This document shows, piece by piece, positions 56,552 to 64,000 of a stretch of DNA of 64,000 nucleotides (position 1 is its first letter; each line of letters opens with the position of its first letter). The stretch comes from JABDMH01 sp050298535 (GTDB taxonomy: Bacteria; Bacteroidota; Bacteroidia; Chitinophagales; Saprospiraceae). The notes beneath the pieces were generated by a model. It worked only from the letters and a program-made list of their open reading frames with translations. It searched no databases and was not told where the DNA came from. The stretch is taken from NCBI GenBank assembly GCA_050298535.1, contig JBNKUI010000115.1, forward strand, positions 1-64,000. Reading direction: 5' to 3'. Position numbers and translations under genes: made by a program.

Positions 56552-57220
56552 ATGGTTTACTTTGATGCTGATTATTTAAAATTCTTGCGGGAATTGCCTG
56601 CAAATAATAATAGGGACTGGTTCAATGAGAATAAATCACGTTTCAAATCCCATGTTGAAGCGCCGTTTCATGACTTTGTAAATACATTGATCAAGAGAAT
56701 GTCTTCACTCATGGAAGGACTGGAAGAGATTGACGCCAAGCATTGTGTTTTTCGGATCTATCGCGATGTTCGTTTTAGTAAAGACAAGTCTCCCTATAAG
56801 GTCCATATGTCAGCACTGATTTCACCATCCGGCAGGAAAGGAATGTCAGATCCGGGTTTGTATCTCGAAAGCTCAGGTGAGCATCTACGACTCTACTCCG
56901 GAGCCTATCAGTTAGATAAAGAGGCTCTCGAACGGGTGAGAACAGCTATCATGAAAAATGAAAAGCAATTTGCCAAACTCATTGCAAATAAGAAATTTGT
57001 GGAAACTTTTGGAGAGATAAAAGGGGAGAAAAATAAGCGGATTCCTGCCGAGTTTCGAGAGGCAGCAGATGATCAGCCCCTACTTTTCAATAAGAACTTT
57101 TATTTTTTCAAGGAGTGGCCTGCTGAGAAAATTATGGACAATAATCTGGTCAAAGATCTGATCACTACCTACAAGGTAGCCCAACCTTTAAATGAATTCT
57201 TATTTGCTGCAATAAAGTGA
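56552..57220 (+). CDS. DUF2461 domain protein
   Basis: A 222-residue protein covered by DUF2461: FLRELPANNNRDWFNENKSRF at the start, IYRDVRFSKDKSPYKVHMSALIS in the middle and PGLYLESSGEHLRLYSGAY afterwards. The biochemical function of the family is unknown. I start it at ATG 56552; a TTG at 56543 in the same frame is less likely. Its stop codon overlaps the GTG start of the next gene, so the two may be translated together. Confidence 0.88.
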   Translation: MVYFDADYLKFLRELPANNNRDWFNENKSRFKSHVEAPFHDFVNTLIKRMSSLMEGLEEIDAKHCVFRIYRDVRFSKDKSPYKVHMSALISPSGRKGMSDPGLYLESSGEHLRLYSGAYQLDKEALERVRTAIMKNEKQFAKLIANKKFVETFGEIKGEKNKRIPAEFREAADDQPLLFNKNFYFFKEWPAEKIMDNNLVKDLITTYKVAQPLNEFLFAAIK

Positions 57221-59394
57221 TCGATCCTATCAAATTTAATGTACTCATTATACTCGTAATCCTGATCTTGGATGTAGACTTCATTTCTGCCCAAAATCAG
57301 ACTTTTAATGATAACCGTGAGCGTTTTCAAATCAGGGCGCAGCGGACGGTTGATGATATAAAAATCGATGGTATACTCGATGAGCAATCCTGGATGAGAG
57401 CAGATGTCGCTAAAGATTTTTTCCTCGTATTGCCCATAGATTCAGGACAGGCTGTATCGCAGACAGAGGTGATGATTACCTATGATGATGCTGAGTTTTA
57501 TATGGCCATAGTATGTCACGATACAGTGGCAGGTAAAAGACCGGCAGAGTCCCTCCGAAGAGATTTTTCCTTTGGAAAGAATGATAATTTCCTGGCATTT
57601 ATTGATACATATAGTGACCAGACGAATGGATTCTCTTTTGGAACCTCTGCTGCTGGAGCACAATGGGATGGTTTACAGGCCAATGGTGGATCAGTATCAC
57701 TGGACTGGGATTGTAAATGGCGTTCTGCTGTCTATAATGACGCTGAGAAGTGGGTTGCTGAATTCGCTATACCTTTTCGTAGTATCCGCTACAAGGATGG
57801 AGTCAAGGAATGGGGTATTAATTTTAGTCGTCTTGACCTGAAGACGGCAGAAAAGTCAAGTTGGGCTCCGGTACCTCGTCAATTTCCTACCGCAAATCTT
57901 GCCTTTACCGGGACATTGGTTTGGGATGAGCCACCACCTAAACTGGGTACTCGATTTTCACTCATACCGTACGGCGCGGTACGATCTTCACGTGATGCCG
58001 AGGTGTCCGAAAGTTTGAATAATGTGGATTTCGGTTTGGATGCCAAAGTCACCGTATCGACATCCCTCAATCTGGATGTCACTGTAAACCCCGATTTTTC
58101 GCAGGTAGAAGTAGACAGGCAGGTGACTAACTTAGACCGGTTTGAGTTATTCTTCCCGGAGCGAAGACAATTCTTTCTGGAAAACTCGGACCTCTTTGCA
58201 AGTCTTGGAAGTGAAAATCTTCGGCCCTTTTTCTCCAGAAGAATTGGACTGGAATCTCCTGTTCAGGCGGGCATGCGGCTGAGCGGAAAGTTAGGACAGG
58301 ATTGGCGTATTGGATTGATGAATATGCAGACCGGATCAAAAGACGACATACCCTCAGCAAATTTTACGGTGGCCGCACTACAGAAGAAAGTCTTTGACAG
58401 GTCAAATATTGGAGTTTTTCTAGTCAATAAGTCGATTACGGGTCAGCATCCAGACTATGCTGGAAATGATCAGAACGCAGTGGCAGGACTCGATTTTAAC
58501 CTGGCAAGTAGGGATAGTCGCTGGACGGGTAAAGCATTCGTGCATCGATCCTACTATCCAGGTACCACGTCCGATGCACTAGCCTGGTCAACGGCCGTTA
58601 ATTACAGCACGCAACGATGGCAGATCTCGCTGCAGCAGGCAAGTGTGGGAGAGGGATATATTGCAGAAACGGGCTTTGTGAGGAGAAAGGGATACTTCCA
58701 ACTTAGTCCGGAAATTGGGCATCGGTTTTACCCCCAATCATCCAAGATTGCAAATCATGGTCCTTATGCCCAAATGGATATCCTTTATAATAGAGATGGG
58801 CACCTCACAGATCGACTTTTTACAGTGGGATACGCTACGCAAATGTTGGATCGTAGTGCACTTACGGTCTTTGTTCGTGAGACCTTTGTCCGATTGACGG
58901 CTGATTTTGACCCAACAAATACGGGAGGTAATATGCTCCTGCAAGACGAAGACTTTTCATGGCAGGAAGCTATTCTGGAATATAGCTCTAATGCCAGGAG
59001 TTTGTTTAATTACTCGATGTCACTGTACGGCGGCACATACTACAATGGTGAGCGATTTGGTACGGAGGGAACATTTAACTACAGAGTACAGCCCTACGGC
59101 AGTCTGGGACTGGTGGCTGCCTACAACCGAATCAGCTTACCCGAGCCTTTTAATGACGCAGATCTCGTTTTAATTGGACCCAAACTGGATCTTACGTTTA
59201 CCGATAAAATCTTTTTTACCTCCTTCGTGCAATACAATAATCAAATTGATAATGTGAATGTCAATCTTCGCTTTCAATGGCGGTATGCACCGGTGTCGGA
59301 TCTATTTCTGGTCTATACTGACAATACCAATACAGTCACCGGACTGAATCGAAACCGAGCTTTTGTCGCTAAGCTATCGTACTATTTTAACTAA
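57217..59394 (+). CDS. CBM9-like / DUF5916 outer-membrane protein
   Basis: A 725-residue exported protein with a signal peptide (VLIILVILILDVDFISAQ). Residues about 35-215 form a carbohydrate-binding family 9-like domain (IDGILDEQSWMRADVAKDF, DDAEFYMAIVCHD, WVAEFAIPFRSIRY). The remainder has alternating amphipathic strands and ends in an aromatic strand (FVAKLSYYFN), as in an outer-membrane beta-barrel. This arrangement is common in Bacteroidota and of unknown function; binding of sugars is a hypothesis only. The start is GTG at 57217, in the DUF2461 stop. Confidence 0.85.
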   Translation: MIDPIKFNVLIILVILILDVDFISAQNQTFNDNRERFQIRAQRTVDDIKIDGILDEQSWMRADVAKDFFLVLPIDSGQAVSQTEVMITYDDAEFYMAIVCHDTVAGKRPAESLRRDFSFGKNDNFLAFIDTYSDQTNGFSFGTSAAGAQWDGLQANGGSVSLDWDCKWRSAVYNDAEKWVAEFAIPFRSIRYKDGVKEWGINFSRLDLKTAEKSSWAPVPRQFPTANLAFTGTLVWDEPPPKLGTRFSLIPYGAVRSSRDAEVSESLNNVDFGLDAKVTVSTSLNLDVTVNPDFSQVEVDRQVTNLDRFELFFPERRQFFLENSDLFASLGSENLRPFFSRRIGLESPVQAGMRLSGKLGQDWRIGLMNMQTGSKDDIPSANFTVAALQKKVFDRSNIGVFLVNKSITGQHPDYAGNDQNAVAGLDFNLASRDSRWTGKAFVHRSYYPGTTSDALAWSTAVNYSTQRWQISLQQASVGEGYIAETGFVRRKGYFQLSPEIGHRFYPQSSKIANHGPYAQMDILYNRDGHLTDRLFTVGYATQMLDRSALTVFVRETFVRLTADFDPTNTGGNMLLQDEDFSWQEAILEYSSNARSLFNYSMSLYGGTYYNGERFGTEGTFNYRVQPYGSLGLVAAYNRISLPEPFNDADLVLIGPKLDLTFTDKIFFTSFVQYNNQIDNVNVNLRFQWRYAPVSDLFLVYTDNTNTVTGLNRNRAFVAKLSYYFN

Positions 59395-59407
59395 GGGGAA
59401 AAATAAA

Positions 59408-59788
59408 TCAGCCTTTTGAGTCGGCTACCAGACGCACAAAGTCCAATGAACTAAGCATGCCCACAATACGCGTCTCTTGAATGACCAGCAGATGATGGAC
59501 TTTATGATGTAACATCAGCTTGGCCGCTTCTTTGGCAGTTGATTCAGGATCCACCACATATACTCCTCGAGTCATTATCTGCTCAATGGCAACGGTATCG
59601 TCAAAGGCTCCCATGAGATCATTATTCGTGACAATGCCGCGGATCAAAATCCGTTCACCTTTTATCTCGACGATGGGTACCGCACTAAAACTTTTTTGCC
59701 GCATCAAATCGCGGACCGTTCCTACATTGGAATCCAGCACACAAGTGATCACAGGTGCCTTCATGAAATCTTTAACAAGTATGTCCAT
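59408..59788 (-). CDS. Tandem CBS domain protein
   Basis: A 126-residue protein consisting of two CBS domains only: residues about 8-60 (DFMKAPVITCVLDSNVGTVRDLM, VPIVEIKGERILIRGIVTNNDL) and about 68-122 (QIMTRGVYVVDPESTAKEAAKLM, HHLLVIQETRIVGMLSSLDFV). Such modules bind adenosyl nucleotides and regulate a partner, which is not evident from the neighbours. It is convergent with the beta-barrel gene and divergent from the next gene. Confidence 0.92.
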   Translation of the reverse strand: MDILVKDFMKAPVITCVLDSNVGTVRDLMRQKSFSAVPIVEIKGERILIRGIVTNNDLMGAFDDTVAIEQIMTRGVYVVDPESTAKEAAKLMLHHKVHHLLVIQETRIVGMLSSLDFVRLVADSKG

Positions 59789-59810
59789 GTACGTACCGTT
59801 TTGCAGCGGC

Positions 59811-59840
59811 TAAAGATAGCGATTCTTCTGGATCGTCAAA
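59811..59840 (-). promoter_or_regulatory. Promoter of the CBS-domain gene
   Basis: On the minus strand TTTG (59840-59837) and TATCTTTA (59818-59811) are spaced by 18 bp. The -7 element matches the consensus in all but its last base. The ATG is 22 bp further on. Confidence 0.5.
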
Positions 59841-59913
59841 CTTTGATCAGGTCTTTATCTCATAATCACATTATCAGATTCCGTACTCGATAGACCAAAA
59901 TTTTTAGTTTGAT

Positions 59914-59921
59914 TAACTTTG
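59914..59921 (+). promoter_or_regulatory. Promoter -7 element of the 137-aa protein gene and map
   Basis: TAACTTTG, exact TAnnTTTG, 16 bp before the ATG at 59938. No clear -33 element. Confidence 0.5.
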
Positions 59922-59937
59922 TGACAGATCGAATCAC

Positions 59938-60351
59938 ATGAAAACACAATCTGATCCCCTTGACGACAATGAATTTGTTGCAGCCGTTTACGAATGCACG
60001 CTAGATCCTTCCTTATTTACCCATCAAGCACATGTTAGGCTCGCATTTCTTCACTTGAAGTCAAATGATCTTGAGATAGCTTCAGAGCTGACTTGTTCTG
60101 CCATTCAAAATTTTGATCAATATGTAGGTGATGGCAAAAAATACCATCATACACTTACAATGGCATCGGTGAGGGTAGTAGATCACTTCATGAAGAAATG
60201 TCCTGACTGTGATTTTGAGACACTGGTGTCGAAGCATCCAAGATTGCTTAGCAATTTTCGGGATCTCATTGATCAGCATTACAGCAAATCAATCTGGAAC
60301 AACCCCACGGCTAAGGAATTTTTTGCTCAGCCTGATCTTCAAGCATTTTAA
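59938..60351 (+). CDS. Small conserved protein of unknown function with an FTHxAHVRLA motif
   Basis: A 137-residue soluble, largely helical protein. The motif FTHQAHVRLAFLHL near residue 30 and KKYHHTLTMASVRVVDHF near residue 75 place several histidines in conserved-looking positions, suggestive of a metal or ligand site, but I cannot name a function. It precedes map by 2 bp and probably shares its transcript. Confidence 0.75.
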   Translation: MKTQSDPLDDNEFVAAVYECTLDPSLFTHQAHVRLAFLHLKSNDLEIASELTCSAIQNFDQYVGDGKKYHHTLTMASVRVVDHFMKKCPDCDFETLVSKHPRLLSNFRDLIDQHYSKSIWNNPTAKEFFAQPDLQAF

Positions 60352-60353
60352 GG

Positions 60354-61115
60354 ATGAGCATTAAAAGTGATGAAGAACTACAGGGGATGAAGGCTGCCTC
60401 AGATGCAGTAGCTATTGCGCTAGTAGAAATGATTAAATATGCAGCACCCGGGATGTCTACAAAGGAACTTGATGCCTATGGTGAAAAAATATTGAAAAAA
60501 TACGGAGCTATTTCAGCCCCTAAGAAAACCTATAATTTTCCCGGATGTACTTGTATATCGGTCAATAGTGAGGCAGCTCATGGCATTCCTCGTAAAAATG
60601 TGATCCTAAAAGAAGGTGATTTGGTGAATATCGATGTGTCAGCTGTCTTAAGCGGTTATTGTGGAGATAATGGAAGCTCATTTATTTTAGGAAGAGACAT
60701 CAATAATCTACAGCCATTGGTTGATGCATCGCAGGAGATACTAATGAGGACTATTAAAATGCTAAAGCCAGGTATAAAACTTTGTACGATAGGGGCCTTT
60801 ATTGAAAAGGCAGCAGAAAAGAAAGGCTACACCACAATCAAGAATCTTACCGGACATGGTATTGGCCGTCAGCTACATGAAGCTCCTCATCATATACCTT
60901 GCTACAATGATCGTTTTAATCGAAAAAGAATACAGAAAAATGCGGTAATTGCATTGGAAACCTTTATCTCGACTGGAGCAAGATATGTCGATCAACAAAG
61001 TGATGGGTGGACCTTTAAAACAAGGGATGGTAGTTTTGTGGCACAGCATGAACATACACTCGTGGTCACGGACAAGGGGAGTGTCATTCTGACAAAAAGG
61101 AATGGAATTGCCTGA
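60354..61115 (+). CDS. map: Type I methionine aminopeptidase
   Basis: Removes the initiator methionine from nascent proteins. The 253 residues have the substrate-contacting CISVNSEAAHGIP motif and the five metal ligands in order: Asp in NIDVSAVLSG, Asp in GDNGSSF, His in TGHGIGRQLHE, Glu in ALETFIST and Glu in QHEHTLVVT. Length is normal for type I. It is not next to secY here, unlike in many bacteria, so this may be a second copy; the window cannot tell. Confidence 0.95.
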   Translation: MSIKSDEELQGMKAASDAVAIALVEMIKYAAPGMSTKELDAYGEKILKKYGAISAPKKTYNFPGCTCISVNSEAAHGIPRKNVILKEGDLVNIDVSAVLSGYCGDNGSSFILGRDINNLQPLVDASQEILMRTIKMLKPGIKLCTIGAFIEKAAEKKGYTTIKNLTGHGIGRQLHEAPHHIPCYNDRFNRKRIQKNAVIALETFISTGARYVDQQSDGWTFKTRDGSFVAQHEHTLVVTDKGSVILTKRNGIA

Positions 61116-61119
61116 TTAA

Positions 61120-61623
61120 TTATTCCTCTAATAATAATTGATAAAATTCAAGATCGAGCCATTTGCCAAACTTGTATCCTGCATGCTTTATGTGTGCACA
61201 TGACTCAAATCCGAAAGAAAGGTGCAGTTTTTTGCTGGCAATATTATTAGCATCAATCCCTGCAATCATGTTGTGATATTTGTGTTCTTTAGCTAGTTGT
61301 ATCAGGGCCGCCAGCAGTTTCTTTGCCAAACCTTTGCCCCTATGATCGCGATGTACATAGATTGAATGTTCGATTGTATACCGATAGGCGGGCCAATTTC
61401 GAAAGGGGCCAAAAGTACCATATCCCAGTAAATCATCCTGAGTATCTAGAATTCCGACAACAGGATATCCATCTTCTATTTTCCTGTGAAACCATTTTTT
61501 GATATAATCAATATCCAGTGGTTCATAGTAGTATACAGCGGTTGAATTCTCAATGACTTCATTTAAGATTTCTTGTATAGCAAGAATATGTCTCTCCTCT
61601 AAAGAAGCTACTCTATTTTCCAC
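61120..61623 (-). CDS. GNAT family N-acetyltransferase
   Basis: A 167-residue acetyltransferase of the phosphinothricin-acetyltransferase-like group: AVYYYEPLD, GTFGPFRNWPAYRYTIEHSIYV, and the acetyl-CoA loop HRGKGLAKKLLAALI, then AGIDANNIASKKLHLSFGFE. The acceptor is unknown; small amines or amino acids are typical. The start is GTG at 61623. It lies 13 bp downstream of the small membrane protein gene on the same strand. Confidence 0.88.
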   Translation of the reverse strand: MENRVASLEERHILAIQEILNEVIENSTAVYYYEPLDIDYIKKWFHRKIEDGYPVVGILDTQDDLLGYGTFGPFRNWPAYRYTIEHSIYVHRDHRGKGLAKKLLAALIQLAKEHKYHNMIAGIDANNIASKKLHLSFGFESCAHIKHAGYKFGKWLDLEFYQLLLEE

Positions 61624-61636
61624 AGATTACTTGGAT

Positions 61637-61957
61637 TTATTTTTCGCCATTAAATTCATAATACTTTTTGTGACCGGATGAAAAAAAATCACGGAAAGGG
61701 AAGGAGACACTAAATCCAATGAATACTGCTTGAAGAATGATACTGCTGTTGCAAATAAAGCCACAACTGTCTGAGGGATGAAAGTGAGTGAAATATAGTA
61801 ATCCCAAAAATCCTGTGACAATTATAGTGCATGTCCAGACCCTAAAGTCAGTAAGATGCTTTGCAAAATTTCTAAGCTTTTTGAAATGCAGGTCCAACAC
61901 TAAAATAGCCATTGCTAGCAGTGAAAGTATATCGAAAACTTCATCAAGAAGGTTCAT
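61637..61957 (-). CDS. Small membrane protein of unknown function
   Basis: A 106-residue protein with three hydrophobic segments (about residues 8-22, 42-58 and 70-86) and a charged C-terminal tail. It is not recognised. A shorter overlapping frame at 61627-61821 is a shadow. It is probably co-transcribed with the acetyltransferase 13 bp downstream. Confidence 0.6.
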   Translation of the reverse strand: MNLLDEVFDILSLLAMAILVLDLHFKKLRNFAKHLTDFRVWTCTIIVTGFLGLLYFTHFHPSDSCGFICNSSIILQAVFIGFSVSFPFRDFFSSGHKKYYEFNGEK

Positions 61958-62002
61958 ATTAGAAGTTTAAGGCGAGTAGAATTAAACACTATGTGTCAGC
62001 AT

Positions 62003-63193
62003 TTATTTGAGTAACATTGGATTTATTTGGACATACTTTATGCTTTTCTCATTTGATGAAAGGTGGTACGAGTAGGTGATATGCAACATGCCATCTTCCG
62101 ACTGACTGAGTCCGGGATAGGAAAAGGAGCCGTTCCCCCTTTCCTTATTTTCCAGATCGAGTAAATGATTCCATGTACCACCTTCATCATGCGAGATCAT
62201 GATCGAAAGTCTATATCTTCCATCATCCTGGAAGTTGCCAACCGTCAGCCATCGACCATCCTTTAGATCATGCATGACAATGCTGGCCGTGTTCGGAAGG
62301 TCTGTTTTGATCGCAGGACTCCATGTTCTACCCATATCTGCAGAGGAGCTTAGCTGAACGCGACTAGGTGCATCGCCACTGTCACGCATGTAGGCTTTGA
62401 TTTCCCCTTTCCTAGCTTGTATGATACTTGGTTGTATGGGACCACGACCCACCACCGGAAGGCTGGGACTCCATGTTTTTCCAGCATCGGTAGAAATCCC
62501 CATCATGCTGAAGTTGTAACCATCCGAGTAGAGCGGGAGTAGAATCGTGTCAGGGCCCAATAGCAAAGGCACGGTGCGTGTCATCCATCCGATGCTGCGC
62601 TTGAGGGGATCTTTGCTGGCCTCCAGAATCATCCGGCCGTAGGGAGGAGCATATTCAGACCATCCATGGCCTGGATCCGCTACCTGCTTAAACTTACGTT
62701 CGACTTCTTCGGCAAATTCATCTCCCGGTTTGAATAAGATATCGTCCTGCCATTCCCACCGGGGGGCTCCAGATCCACTGTAATCGGTGCTGGTACGGAC
62801 TCTGAGGATACTGTTTTCCCACCGATTGGCCATGACGGCAATCCAAATAAGAAAGAGTGTACCTTCCTGATTTAGAAAAATTACCGGATTACAATCCGGT
62901 ATGCCCGGAGTATCGGACATTTCAAAGGGAGCGGACCAGCCCTGACCTTTTACCTTTCTACTCCCCATGATACGGACATCGTCGGCTGTGCGCTCACCTC
63001 TCCCTTCAAACCAGGTGGTGAGGAGGTCACCGTTGGGCAGTGCCACAATATTACTACCATGCGTGTGCTTTTCCTGTATTTCAAAAATAAGTTCAGAATG
63101 GGTAATAGCCGGATGCGTGGTTTGAGCTGATACAAGAAAAGAAAATAGACTGGCCGCCAGGCAGCATAAGTAACGTGGTAAGTAGATATACAT
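62003..63193 (-). CDS. Secreted sialidase-like protein with BNR/Asp-box repeats
   Basis: A 396-residue exported six-bladed-propeller protein. The signal peptide is YLCCLAASLFSFLVSAQ, and I start the gene at ATG 63193; the frame continues upstream to 63328 but those residues look non-coding and would bury the signal. Three Asp-boxes are visible (STDAGKTWSP, SADMGRTWSP, SHDEGGTWNH), with an N-terminal NIVALPNGDLLTTWFEGRGE block typical of exo-sialidase-like families. Related proteins act on sialic acids or other glycans; substrate specificity is not readable. It is divergent from the last gene of the window. Confidence 0.85.
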   Translation of the reverse strand: MYIYLPRYLCCLAASLFSFLVSAQTTHPAITHSELIFEIQEKHTHGSNIVALPNGDLLTTWFEGRGERTADDVRIMGSRKVKGQGWSAPFEMSDTPGIPDCNPVIFLNQEGTLFLIWIAVMANRWENSILRVRTSTDYSGSGAPRWEWQDDILFKPGDEFAEEVERKFKQVADPGHGWSEYAPPYGRMILEASKDPLKRSIGWMTRTVPLLLGPDTILLPLYSDGYNFSMMGISTDAGKTWSPSLPVVGRGPIQPSIIQARKGEIKAYMRDSGDAPSRVQLSSSADMGRTWSPAIKTDLPNTASIVMHDLKDGRWLTVGNFQDDGRYRLSIMISHDEGGTWNHLLDLENKERGNGSFSYPGLSQSEDGMLHITYSYHLSSNEKSIKYVQINPMLLK

Positions 63194-63299
63194 AGTAGGA
63201 GCTGATTTATCAACTGAGGTATGACTATGAGCTAAAATAAGATATGTCCCCAATTTTGACGATCTTCTGCCCGATTTTGAAAACTGAAAAAAACAACAA

Positions 63300-64000
63300 A
63301 TGAGGATTTTTGCAACATGTTTGATCATGCTTTTGAGCCTTCAATGGATAAATGCTCAGAGTCTTAGAGGTGAGACTGTCAGATCTACCACTGATCTGAA
63401 AATTGCACATGACATTTCTAATAATGCTAGAATCGCTACTGAAACTGTGCTGGCTCCAACCGCGGGAGAGCCTTGTGGTGAAGAAGTCACAGATTTTGTA
63501 TTTACAGATGGAACCTGGGGTACTGTAGCTGGAATGAATGCTTTTGGAGATATACAAAAAGCACAACGATTACACTTTGAATCTAGTGACGTTTATAATG
63601 TAATTGGAGTTGTTGCATTTGTTACCAAGGCAGTTGCTGTGGGAGATGGAAGCCTTTACATGAATGTCTATAGTGTTAATGAAGACGATGGAGGCCCCGA
63701 TGCCTACTTGGGTTCCACTATGCCACTACTTGTGAGTGAATTGGCACCTAGAACCGACACAACAGTAAATCCATCTGTCTTTCCAGTTCCGGATGATTCA
63801 GTTATGCAAATAACACAGCCTTCTTTTTATGTGAGCTACGATTTTACTGAATTGTACTTCACAGATGATACTGTTGCTGCAGGTCAAACTCCGAATATGT
63901 GTGGAGCTGAAGATGACACATGGGAGCAATTCTTTCCCGATGACACGAGTGAGCTCGTTTGGGGACCAGTATCATCTACATGGAATCTAAATTTTGATTT
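63300..64000 (+). CDS. Secreted protein, 3' end beyond the window
   Basis: The frame is open from ATG 63300 to the window edge, 233 codons. It begins with a signal peptide (RIFATCLIMLLSLQWINAQ). The mature part has mixed beta-type composition with motifs such as EPCGEEVTDFVFTDGTWG and VIGVVAFVTKAVAVGDGSLYMNVYSVN, reminiscent of extracellular Bacteroidota proteins that end in a T9SS type A sorting signal, but that end is not visible. Function unknown. The 106 bp shared with the divergent sialidase-like gene contains no exact TAnnTTTG. Confidence 0.8.
   Translation, partial: MRIFATCLIMLLSLQWINAQSLRGETVRSTTDLKIAHDISNNARIATETVLAPTAGEPCGEEVTDFVFTDGTWGTVAGMNAFGDIQKAQRLHFESSDVYNVIGVVAFVTKAVAVGDGSLYMNVYSVNEDDGGPDAYLGSTMPLLVSELAPRTDTTVNPSVFPVPDDSVMQITQPSFYVSYDFTELYFTDDTVAAGQTPNMCGAEDDTWEQFFPDDTSELVWGPVSSTWNLNFD

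Noticed and set aside
61627..61821. 64-codon minus-strand frame overlapping the small membrane protein
   Set aside because: The 106-codon frame at 61637-61957 is longer, has clear membrane segments and better spacing to the acetyltransferase.
63194..63328. 45-codon N-terminal extension of the sialidase-like protein
   Set aside because: It would place the signal peptide at residue 46 and would overlap the start of the divergent secreted gene.

Overview
The window comes from a member of the Bacteroidota, most likely a gliding marine or environmental lineage of the Saprospiria type. The evidence is two giant cell-surface proteins, one seen complete to a type IX secretion (T9SS) type B C-terminal sorting domain of the gliding-motility class and one with its 5' end outside the window; a PorP/SprF protein next to them; a short primary sigma factor without region 1.1; and repeated exact matches to the Bacteroidota -7 promoter element TAnnTTTG in front of genes. 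This lineage assignment is inference from gene content, not a database match.

Region 1 (1-27.8 kb) is a surface-protein locus. A truncated giant gene (2-7996) is almost wholly made of 51-residue Cys-containing repeats. A second giant gene (8448-26531, 6027 aa) carries HYR-like domains, then 26 copies of an 85-residue unit without a single indel, then 35 copies of the same 51-residue repeat and the same C-terminus. The last 4.7 kb of both genes are colinear at a constant offset of 18,535 bp. A PorP/SprF gene follows the second giant gene and is its probable outer-membrane anchoring partner.

Region 2 (27.9-35.1 kb) is a complete histidine operon in the order G-D-C-B-H-A-F-IE, preceded by what I read as a full attenuator: promoter, leader peptide with clustered His codons, antiterminator and terminator. 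Region 3 (35.2-41.3 kb) is gltB-gltD, glutamate synthase, which supplies glutamate for the aminotransferases on both sides. Region 4 (41.3-45.5 kb) is an aromatic operon: pheA, an aminotransferase, tyrA and a DAHP synthase/chorismate mutase fusion. It also has an attenuator, whose 18-residue leader peptide contains seven aromatic residues in a row.

Region 5 (45.5-61.1 kb) is mostly housekeeping: ribA, a small NqrM-like protein and mazG sharing a perfectly palindromic promoter, rpsO, pnp, the primary sigma factor, a nucleoside transporter, purC, a DUF2461 protein coupled to a CBM9-like/beta-barrel outer-membrane protein, a CBS-domain protein and map. Region 6 (61.1-64 kb) holds an acetyltransferase, a small membrane protein, a secreted sialidase-like BNR protein and the start of another secreted protein cut by the window edge.

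The most interesting items are the two ribosome-mediated attenuators, in which the antiterminator strand sits exactly where a ribosome at the leader stop codon would cover it; the palindromic -7 element that can serve both mazG and its divergent neighbour; and the nested repeat architecture of the giant surface proteins. No CRISPR array, insertion sequence, tRNA, rRNA or recognised riboswitch was seen.
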